Assembly (NCBI GenBank): GCA_032433765.1
Contig: JAVIAB010000124.1
Span: 97,549,202-97,613,201, forward strand
Source: Megaustenia siamemsis
Taxonomy: Eukaryota > Mollusca > Gastropoda > Stylommatophora > Ariophantidae
Direction: 5' to 3'
Length of the DNA stretch: 64,000 nt
Numbering within the stretch: the stretch's first letter is position 1; the number at the start of each line of letters is the position of its first letter. A model generated the notes under the pieces. That model saw only the letters and a program-made list of their open reading frames with translations. It was not told where the DNA came from and ran no database searches. A program made the translations under genes and the position numbers. Below, in pieces: positions 27,311 to 34,928 of this stretch.

Positions 27311-27354
27311 TTTCGCTGCGCGAGGCTAATTATCGCGCCTGCCGTCCGCAGGAC
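27311..27354 (+). repeat. diverged dispersed-repeat copy
   Basis: TTTCGCTGCGCGAGGCT is intact, then the middle differs (AATTATCGCGCCTG), and the end CCGTCCGCAGGAC is recognisable. It is the only non-coding copy and the most diverged. Confidence 0.7.
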
Positions 27355-27630
27355 TGCTACTGGCTAATCTTTATGAATTCTATACTCTGGTAAACGGTTC
27401 GAGGGTGCGCGACGTCTGAAAACTATAGAAGAGCCATCAGCTTGCTTTTTTTTCTAATACATCATATCCATTTTGAAGAAGAAGTCGTATGCGTGCCGCA
27501 CTTTTAGCTCCTCTCAAAAGTGGTACTCTACCCATGTTATATCCTGTAGGCATATTGGAACACTACGGTCTACATGTCTGTCTAACATACAGATGCAGAG
27601 TGTGTGTGTGCTCGTTATCATGCAATTCCA

Positions 27631-28122
27631 TCAGTAATACACAAGATCCCAAGGATGAGGTGCTAGCTGTGGACCTCTATAATATGAAGTCTCAATCCAA
27701 TCTTCATCCTCTGAATCGGTGTCCAGCCCCCTATCATATCTAGACATCCTCCTACAATATTTAGCTAGCGCGCTCGGAAGAATACATGAATCTACAGAAT
27801 AAAGCTTCCTCCACTCATTTGTATCGTAGAGGGCTGTATGTAATTCTTCCACCACATCATCGAAGCGGAGTTTATGTTCACGTCTCAAAATCTCATATTG
27901 CAAAAGTCGTGGGAGCTCATCCAATGGTAACCCCCTTCCCAACAATCGAGTGCGCATGATTCTAAATATTGCCAAATCTTGAAGAGAGGTATCAAGAGAC
28001 TCCATGGGAATCAATAGGCCTCTATAACATCGGCAAAGTCGATAGTTGGTTATGACCCCAACACCACAAAGAGTGCACGTTCGTGTTACAGTCCCTCTTC
28101 GCAACTGCTTAACAGTAGGCAT
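27631..28122 (-). CDS. right-end zinc-ribbon protein (163 aa)
   Basis: Starts MPTVKQLR, identical to the SAP-like gene at the left end, then shifts at once to a ribbon: C16-x2-C19-G, C30, C32 (CTLCGVGVITNYRLCRC), resembling the ribbon of the left-end 248-aa protein. It is therefore a mosaic: promoter and start from gene 2, ribbon from the gene 1 family. The remaining 125 residues (helical, charged; ends in an acidic DTDSEDEDW patch) are not recognised. The last knuckle is one residue short compared with its relatives. The ATG at 28122 lies 15 bp after the CTATAG string shared with 11807. Confidence 0.72.
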   Translation of the reverse strand: MPTVKQLRRGTVTRTCTLCGVGVITNYRLCRCYRGLLIPMESLDTSLQDLAIFRIMRTRLLGRGLPLDELPRLLQYEILRREHKLRFDDVVEELHTALYDTNEWRKLYSVDSCILPSALAKYCRRMSRYDRGLDTDSEDEDWIETSYYRGPQLAPHPWDLVYY

Positions 28123-28137
28123 GTTGTATGTCTATAG
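28099..28137 (-). repeat. 39-bp subterminal inverted copy of 11807-11845
   Basis: Perfect inverted match covering CTATAGACATACAAC, the start codon and the first codons ATGCCTACTGTTAAG. Identity between both ends of the element points to recent gene conversion or duplication. Confidence 0.88.
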
Positions 28138-28153
28138 TCATTAGCCCTCATTT

Positions 28154-28160
28154 CTCTAAT
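28154..28160 (-). promoter_or_regulatory. ATTAGAG motif before right-end gene
   Basis: On the minus strand ATTAGAG lies 32 bp before the ATG at 28122, and overlaps the TAG stop of the next gene inward. Same heptamer as at 10945 and 11764. Confidence 0.4.
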
Positions 28161-28433
28161 AGGAAATTTCGATCCGCGCTAGGCGTGTAAACTCCTTGTG
28201 AAAGGCTCTCGTGCGTGCCTTGCTTTCTCTGGTGTGTGCGTTATGGTACCCACATCTTACACAGAGACTAAGCTTGTTTGAGACGCCCACGCCGCAGCCA
28301 ATACATGGTGTTGTTCCACCACCTTTCCGTATTCTATCATTATGAATCCAGCAGTACGAACCCTGCACGTCTTCCCACAGGTTGTAGTAGATCCCCACAC
28401 TAGCCACGCACAATGATTTTTGCCTGGCGCCAT
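28156..28433 (-). pseudogene. zinc-ribbon protein related to the left-end gene 1, probable frameshift
   Basis: From the ATG at 28433 one frame gives NHCAWLVWGSTTTCGK, matching gene 1 (HNHCRWLWIGESTLCGK). Similarity then continues in a second frame: YCWIHND (gene 1: HCKQHRA), then CIGCGVGVSNKLSLCVRCG, matching the Cys4 ribbon, to the TAG at 28156. The switch lies near 28360-28380. The second frame has no ATG of its own upstream. Hence either a one-base lesion or a programmed shift. If intact it would be a short paralogue of gene 1 lacking its first 150 residues. Confidence 0.6.
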
Positions 28434-28476
28434 ATCATATATCTATAGAGCTACACTCTCTAACTGTTTTTTCCTG

Positions 28477-28568
28477 AGTAGTTAATCCGGTATGAAAATG
28501 ATACTACCGCCCTGAGCTCACCATCCCTGAAGCAAATCGAGCCCCCCAGCCCCCCTCGAGTTTGGGTA
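28477..28568 (+). repeat. extra inverted copy of the Polinton terminus
   Basis: AGTAGTTAATCCGG...CTCGAGTTTGGG repeats the terminal 92 bp in the opposite direction to the real right end (28650-28741), with a few mismatches. Together they make an imperfect palindrome of 265 bp with an 81-bp centre. Confidence 0.9.
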
Positions 28569-28578
28569 ACCCAAAAAC

Positions 28579-28741
28579 TTAAGGGTCCCGGTAGGGTTTC
28601 TGGTCACCGTCCGATATCAAATCGATCTAAAAAAGGTAGATTTGAGGGACACCCAAAACTCGAGGGGGCTGGGGGGCTCGATTTGCTTCAGGGATGGTGA
28701 GCTCAGGGGGGTGGTATCATTTTCATACCGGATTAACTACT
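28579..28741 (-). repeat. Polinton right terminal inverted repeat
   Basis: Reverse complement matches 10618-10781. Ends ACTACT at 28741, followed directly by GGGTC. Confidence 0.92.
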
Positions 28742-28746
28742 GGGTC
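28742..28746. repeat. target-site duplication GGGTC, right copy
   Basis: Identical to 10613-10617 and directly adjacent to the terminal ACTACT. Confidence 0.75.
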
Positions 28747-29227
28747 TAGTCTGGATGCCTCCCCCTACATCTTCAATGTCCTACTAGACCTTTAGGCTCT
28801 TCCTGTCCACATTTTCTGCAGAGATTTGTTGCCTTGACCTTTGTTCTGTGACGACATTTTGAGACTCTAAGCTACATTCGGCAGCAATGTTGCTTAGAGT
28901 CTCTCTGTTCTTATATTTTTAATTGATATTTTCAACGGAAATACAACGATTGGCAAAATAGTCCGTATCCTTGTAGCTTCCTGCAAAATAAAGTTCCCCC
29001 ATGGTCAGCCGTTAGAGATAACCAGCTCTTGCTCACACACTTCGTGTCTGTTTCATTGAAAATCATTTCTTCCGATTTTCTTGATCTGCCTCGATTTCGC
29101 TTTCTTCTCCAAGTCTACCATGAGATAGTTATTATGATTGTTTCTGGAACTCTTCCGATCACGTGACCTAATGAGCACCTTTGTTTTGTAGCCAATTTTA
29201 AATCTCAATTGGATACACTTCTTGAGC
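28747..29227. other. no gene recognised
   Basis: Host flank of the Polinton. AT-rich, no coding pattern. Confidence 0.5.
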
Positions 29228-29825
29228 AATTCTTGTTTTTATTTTTGTTTAACCACCATATTATGATAATAATTCTTGTTTTTATTTTTGTTTAACCACC
29301 ATATTATGATAATAACAATTCTTGTTTTTATTTTTGTTTGACCACCATATTATGATAATAATTCCTGTTTTTATGTTTGTTTAACCACCATATTATGATA
29401 ATAACAATTCTTGTTTTTATTTTTGTTTAACCACCATATTATGATAATAATTCCTGTTTTTATTTTTGTTTAACCACCATATTATGATAATAACAATTCT
29501 TGTTTTTATTTTTGTTTAACCACCATATTATGATAATAACAATTCTTGTTTTTATTTTTGTTTAACCACCATATTATGATAATAACAATTCTTGTTTTTA
29601 TTTTTGTTTAACCACTATATTATGATAAAAACAATTCCTGTTTTTATTTTTGTTTAACCACCATATTATGATAATAACAATTTGTGTTTTTATTTTTGTT
29701 TAACCACCATATTATGATAATACAATTCTTGTTTTTATTTTTGTTTAACCACCATATTATGATAATAACAATTCTTGTTTTTATTTTTGTTTAACCCCCA
29801 TATTATGATAATAACAATTCCTCAC
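29228..29825 (+). repeat. 43-46-bp minisatellite
   Basis: About 13 units of AATTCTTGTTTTTATTTTTG + TTTAACCACCATATTATGAT + AATAAC. The final AAC is present or absent, giving two unit lengths. Confidence 0.93.
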
Positions 29826-29939
29826 ACAATTGTGTGAAATAATGGAAGCTATCGTGTCTCTTTTTTTTCATGCAGGTGCAGTATTATGGCAGTGCACGGT
29901 CTGATAGCATTTAGCAACTCATAGCTGACTGCTTGTGTC

Positions 29940-30120
29940 AGGATCATTATCATCATCATCGAGTGCCATCTCCGCATCGAAGGTTAGCTACCATGGAGCG
30001 CCGTTCTGCTGTCTCTTGCTTTGATGGTGAAGGTTGTCATAGGCTGGTTTGTCCATCTTTTGATGTTAATTGTCCATGTTAGTCTTGGTCGGCCTCTGCC
30101 TCTTTTACCTTATGTGTCAG
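29940..30120 (+). repeat. dispersed repeat family R1, copy 1
   Basis: CATCTCCGCATCGAAGGTTAG...ACCATGGAGCGCC...GCTTTGATGGTGAAGGTTGTC. The same family recurs at 56462-56655, so it is interspersed. Confidence 0.75.
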
Positions 30121-30825
30121 GATCAGTGAACCAAAATGCATCAACATGTAACTTCATCTTCCAGTAATAGTTACGGAAGTACATTAACCAGTCTGTGAAA
30201 TCGTGAAGGCAGTGACAAGGGAAATTACTCCAGTGTGAGCGTCCAAAAATACTGTGCTGAAGTTAAATATGTACGGCCGAATCGCACACAAATCTCAGCT
30301 TGGGGTGCAACTATGGCACAGCTCAACAACGCCCACTTGACGTCATTTTAAATAGAGAAGGATGAGGTACAGTGATCATGTGAGCGAAATCAGCAGTTCA
30401 GCCCAGTGTTGTCAGCATTCATATCCACCCAAGCAGTGCTCGCATAACACATCTTAGTTCAGCTTTTGAGTGCACATGAGGCATGCCCAACTGTTGTTTA
30501 CATTAGCAACAGATTGTTATTGCTTAAGAGGCGGTCTTTTCATAATGTTCAACTTTCCAAATGGAGGCGAGTGTAAGCGTTGCCGTGTTTTTATTTTCCC
30601 CTTCTCTTCCCTGCTATTATTTAACCATTTCCTAACTGTTGCTAGTAATTAAGTCTCACAGTTGGGTAGGCTCTAGCGTGTTGGTATGTTTCTTTCTCTT
30701 TCATTCTTCGTTTCATTTCAGGTGTTGTACGGGTTCGGTGTTGAGAGACATACACAATTCTGGTTTGCCTCTTGCTCTTCTCCCTTCTCCTCTTTTGATG
30801 TATGCTTTGTAACTAGTAACACTCT
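30121..30825. other. no gene recognised
   Basis: The frame at 30470-30652 is short with no family pattern. Nothing else seen. Confidence 0.45.
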
Positions 30826-30985
30826 TATTTGAACAGCATAAAATCATGAAACAAATATTTATTTTCAATGGCCTTTAATAAAACCCCGTATTGGAACAAG
30901 CGTCCTTATCTCGGGCTGTATTACTTTCTGCCCCAAGATAAATATAGAGACTTGAGTGCAGTGTAAACCTCTCTATCTTCTTCCC
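30826..30985 (+). repeat. dispersed repeat family R2, copy 1
   Basis: About 160 bp (CTTATTTGAACAGCATAAAA ... GAGACTTGAGTGCAGTG) repeated at 56215-56390 with few differences. R1 and R2 occur in the same order here but in the opposite order at 56215-56655. Confidence 0.8.
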
Positions 30986-31574
30986 AGAAATGGATAACAA
31001 TCTATGTTATCTAGACGGGCAAACTAGTGTGTATGCAGCAATGTTTATAATAGTGAAGTCAGTAGGTTACCAGTACACGGGTCTAACGACCTGTACAAGA
31101 CAAATAAATAAGTTTAAAGAGAATATGTTTACGTTTAAATGAACACACATACAAATTATTCAACAATTTCAAAATATTATATAGTTGTTCTTTTTCAATA
31201 TGTTATTATCTTAATGGGTCGGTGGCACTGTGATGGTGTTACATCTAGAAACGTCTCCGACTTACTTTAATCACAGCCGTTGTTGTTGCTAGGTTATTTG
31301 TGTCGGTGAGGATCACGATGTTGTCATTCATTAAAGAGAGTTGAGATCTGGCAGATGAGGCCAGTGCTAGTCGTGATGTATTTACTGTAGTGAGGCCATG
31401 GATGCACTAAGCGTTCACTTATCGACGATGTGGATGATGATATTAAAGGTTTGATTTGCTAAGTGACTGCGTCATTATGACATCATTAAGTGTTTATTTC
31501 AAATGATAGATTGCCTTAACAACAGAAATTATTGGTGGCCAAGTTCAGCGATTAGCAACAAAATTCTCTCAAGC
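30986..31574. other. no gene recognised
   Basis: AT-rich intergenic sequence. Confidence 0.5.
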
Positions 31575-31700
31575 ATGGGGGACTCGTGGTCTAGAGGTAA
31601 GAAATGCAGCTCTGGACAGGAAGGTCCCAGTTTCAAATCTCATGGTAGGCGGTGAGACATTTTACTTTTAATCTCTGATTCCTTCATGAACTATCCCGTC
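31575..31700 (+). repeat. tRNA-derived SINE-like unit
   Basis: GTGGTCTAGAGG resembles a pol III A box and GGTCCCAGTTTCAAATC a B box, at tRNA-like spacing. The non-tRNA body ATTTTACTTTTAATC follows. I do not call a functional tRNA because no acceptor stem closes. Confidence 0.5.
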
Positions 31701-32876
31701 TCTGTTCCCTGGGTAGTGAGATTCGTTGTTTTGCCATCTCGGATAACGCGAAAAACAAACAAGAAGTTCAGTGTGCATTTGCGCATGTAAAAGAAACATT
31801 AGATGTTATAAAAGTTGAAAGGAGTAGGTCACACATACATGGCCCTTTTTATCTTGTCAGACGGTCTAGTAGAGGCTAATGTGTATTTTTTTTTGAGGTT
31901 TTGTTTTTGTCGAACAGCTTCACTCGTGGCTAATTCTACCAATGTTTGACAAACACACGCGGTCACATAATGAACAAGTCAGTCTCACTGATCCACAGGG
32001 TTTTCCATCCTTTTTCATTAGTCTTTTATCTTCTAAGTTTTGCCTTAGTACAGTCTCAAATGATGGTATACCGTTCCTTATACATGCTCTCCATGATGTG
32101 AGATTACTTGCCAGATGCTCCCAGTCATTTTCACATATAGAGAAGTCTTTCAGAGATGATTTGCAGATATCTCTATATCGTAGTTTAGGTCTGCCGATTT
32201 CAATAGGTCACAATGGTAGACCAAACCACACACAACATTAAATAAAAAAACAACCGAAAATAAAGTACTTCAGATCACAGAAAGGAGACTAGAACGATGG
32301 TGCCTCAAATCTCTTGAAAGAATAGACGATATGACGATTCGAGGTAGGAATCACATCATCATCATCATCAAGTACCGTGTCTCCTACCGTATTACCTTGT
32401 AAGTGTGTACATTACACCACACAACTTGCTCCTGCTATCAGCTTTATCACAGCACTGCAATTATTTGCCTATTCCATACTTTTTTAAATACCGCTGGTAA
32501 TGTATATTTGCCAAATGTCGTCCATGTTTCTGTCTTCTAGTTAGACTCATCACCATAACGTTTTGCTCTATCACCTCCATTCGGTTCTTTTATGTTCTCG
32601 TTTTCTGGTGAAGGACGCATGTAGGCCGAAACGTCAGTATTTTGTTGTGTTACTTTTTTGTCACCTTACCTTGTAGGAGTGTATCTTACACCCCACTACT
32701 TCTCCTGCTACAAGCTTTACCGCAGCACTACATTTATTTGCCTGTTCCCTGCCGTGTCTACCATAGATATATGTTCACAATTTTCAAACTCCGAACCTGT
32801 TTATCAATTCTCTCCTTGACTTTCTACTTAATCATCCTCTTAACCTTAAGTTGTATCCTGCTCACTTTGTTTCCTT
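31701..32876. other. no gene recognised; repeat-like pieces
   Basis: 31950-32240 resembles interspersed-repeat sequence (GATATCTCTATATCG, CAATAGGTCACAATGG), and GCATGTAGGCCGAAACGTCAG at 32608-32636 is a common type of invertebrate repeat string. No coding gene. Confidence 0.4.
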
Positions 32877-33050
32877 ATGGGGGACTGCTTGGTCTCAAGG
32901 CAAGACGCCGGCCTTGGGACAAAGAGGTTGTGGGTTCAAATCTCGGCTACACCGGTTGGGATTTTTATTTATGATTTCTCTCTGCGGCAACCACCACTGG
33001 TTCAGCAGCGAGGCCTGGCTTGAAACGTCAGTTACTCATCGACGGAAAAA
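32877..33050 (+). repeat. tRNA-derived SINE-like unit
   Basis: CTTGGTCTCAAGG (A-box-like) and GGTTGTGGGTTCAAATCTCGG (quoted: GTGGGTTCAAATCTCGG, B-box-like), followed by a body with CTGCGGCAACCACCACTGG. Confidence 0.6.
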
Positions 33051-33261
33051 AACATGAGTACCTCCGAAGTCGGAGTTATCTGCCTGTGCGACGAGGGACC
33101 CCTGTTCACACGGCTGCCAGGGAAAAATGGATTAACACGCAAAATTCAGTTCCTAGTCTCTAGGGACTTCGTCAGAGTTGAAAGCTGGCGAACACAACAA
33201 CAACAAGAACTGTGTTTCCCTCATATCTCTATTCTTCCAAAACGTCAAGATTATAAATAAC

Positions 33262-33485
33262 ATCACAGAAGTCCAGCAGATGTCGGTTTCGATCCTGACC
33301 GACCGCTTCCAGATTCGTCCAGCCTTAATCTAAATGGTACCAGTTTTTTTTTTTTCTCTGGGAAAGTAAAACGGCACGGGCGTAATACTGACATATTCCC
33401 CAAAAATCCTGTGCCGAAGGTCTTTAAAAATTATCGTCACTAATACCATATCTCCCATGCGCCACTTGGCGTGATGGGGCACTTT
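33262..33485 (+). repeat. SINE-like unit, same family as 55592-56058
   Basis: Head remnant GGTTTCGATCCTGACCGAC, then GTAATACTGACATATTCCCC and the tail GCGCCACTTGGCGTGATGGG. It is the reverse-oriented relative of the pair at 55592-56058. Confidence 0.7.
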
Positions 33486-33589
33486 ACTCTTTTTTTTAAA
33501 TTTTTAAACATAAATCGTGCAGCGGCACTGGCTAACCAACCATCTGTACAACACACTTACTCGAGATTAGAAAACTTCGGCTGCCCAAA

Positions 33590-34025
33590 CACTTCTTCTT
33601 CTTCTTTCCTTCCTCATCTGCCTTTCAGCGTCGAGGGGAGATATAATTTGCTGTCTTTTGCTCTTCTGTTCGCCTCTGCTGCTGTTATGTTTCCTAGTGC
33701 TTCTAATAATCCATCCATCCATCTTTTTCGTGGTTGACCCTTGGGTCTGGTGTTCTCACAACGTTTGATGAAGGCTCGCTATGTTGTGTTTTGTTATTTC
33801 TGCCTTGTCACGTGGCCAAACCATTTTATCTGTTGTTTCCTTATATATTCTATGGCGGTGGCTATTCCTAGCTTTTTTCTCCGTTCTTCATTCTGATCTT
33901 ATCTCTCAGACTGTTTCCTGTCATTCGTCTAACACACTTCATCTCTGTAGAGGTTATTTTTCTTATTGTTCTTGCATCTAGGATCCAGGTCTGGCATTGG
34001 TAGCACAACGTTGGGATGAAGATTG
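33590..34025 (-). pseudogene. LINE 3' fragment, relative of 6955-7330
   Basis: The minus strand matches the LINE fragment at 6955-7330 over most of its length, including the sequence coding KGRPRKRW... and the A-rich/GAA-rich end (here TTCTTCTTCTTC). It is interrupted by stops. The hAT structure begins just to its right. Confidence 0.72.
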
Positions 34026-34068
34026 TATTGTGTAGTGCTCGTTTTGCCTCAGAGTTATTTCCTTGTTG

Positions 34069-34076
34069 GACAATAG
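34069..34076. repeat. hAT target-site duplication GACAATAG, left copy
   Basis: Perfect 8-bp match to 55059-55066, each directly adjacent to the CAGGGTTGCC/GGCAACCCTG termini. Eight base pairs is the hAT standard. Confidence 0.95.
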
Positions 34077-34452
34077 CAGGGTTGCCAATTTGGCTTTTTT
34101 TAGGCCAAATTCCACAAATCTGGCTTTTTTGGTTTTTGTTTGGCCTAAAGAAATTCTTTGGCTTTTTTTGGGTTTTTTGGCTTATTCCTGGCTTTTTTTT
34201 CTAAACCAGTAGTAAAAAAAAAGTATAAACCACAATTTCAGTAAAAGTTCTTTAAAAATATAATTATTTTGCTCCAAAAATGCATCAAATCATCTGACTT
34301 TAATAAGAATTTGGCGCACTTTTGCAAATTACTTTCACTTTCAGAATCCATTCCATAGGTCTTAATTCTTAATGTTTCATTCTAGGAATATTCTTCAAAA
34401 TAGTTCATTTTCAAAATTGAAACAAAACGAACGTGTCGTGACTAGTCGTGAG
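34077..34452 (+). repeat. outer hAT left end
   Basis: 376 bp from CAGGGTTGCCAA to GTCGTGAG. It is near identical to 34453-34821 but has small indels (longer T run; an extra CATTC before ATAGGTC), so outer and inner elements were separate copies. Confidence 0.92.
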
Positions 34453-34821
34453 CAGGGTTGCCAATTTGGCTTTTTTTAGGCCAAATTCCACAAATCTGGC
34501 TTTTTTGGTTTTTGTTTGGCCTAAAGAAATTCTTTGGCTTTTTGGGTTTTTTGGCTTATTCCTGGCTTTTTTTTCTAAACCAGTAGTAAAAAAAAAGTAT
34601 AAACCACAATTTCAGTAAAAGTTCTTTAAAAATATAATTATTTTGCTCCAAAAATGCATCAAATCATCTGACTTTAATAAGAATTTAGCGCACTTTTGCA
34701 AATTACTTTCACTTTCAGAATCCATAGGTCTTAATTCTTAATGTTTCATTCTAGGAATATTCTTCAAAATAGTTCATTTTCAAAATTGAAACAAAACGAA
34801 CGTGTCGTGACTAGTCGTGAG
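34453..34821 (+). repeat. inner hAT left end
   Basis: Begins at CAGGGTTGCCAA directly after GTCGTGAG (34445-34452), the duplicated target inside the outer element. Confidence 0.92.
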
Positions 34822-34928
34822 TCGTGAGTCGTCGTACAGGAGTGTGCCTAGGACGTGCGCTTAACAAGTCGACTAATTATTTACATTAGTCTACGCTGTG
34901 TTTGATAAAGATATTACTTGTGTTACTC

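Larger units (their letters stand above)
26981..27630. other. 650-bp non-coding stretch with a hairpin and a degenerate repeat copy
   Basis: The longest gene-free part of the element. It holds the perfect hairpin at 27169-27192 and a diverged repeat copy at 27311-27354. The open frame at 27489-27743 runs antisense into a better-supported gene and has no family pattern, so I do not call it. Confidence 0.6.
10618..28741. mobile_element. Maverick/Polinton (adintovirus-like) element, 18.1 kb
   Basis: The element is bounded by inverted repeats starting AGTAGT and a GGGTC duplication. Its gene set is diagnostic: protein-primed PolB, rve integrase, FtsK/HerA-type ATPase, adenain-like protease, double-jelly-roll major capsid protein and single-jelly-roll penton. 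It also has the PLA2 and fibre-like proteins typical of adintoviruses. Base composition and gene density are clearly unlike the AT-rich flanks. PolB, integrase and both capsid genes are uninterrupted, while the ATPase and protease are broken. This suggests a fairly recent copy able to encode replication and integration proteins but not a full particle. Confidence 0.95.

Noticed and set aside
16112..27354. CRISPR-like array
   Set aside because: Repeats lie inside genes in both orientations, with irregular spacing, no spacer-sized gaps and no Cas genes, in animal DNA.
27489..27743. 84-aa plus-strand open frame
   Set aside because: Overlaps antisense a better-supported zinc-ribbon gene and has no recognisable pattern.
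31575..31660. A functional tRNA gene
   Set aside because: A and B box-like strings exist but no closed acceptor and anticodon stems; better read as a SINE head.
34902..34928. TTG start nine codons before the transposase ATG
   Set aside because: Eukaryotic genes need ATG in nearly all cases. The ATG at 34929 begins a normal hAT N-terminus.
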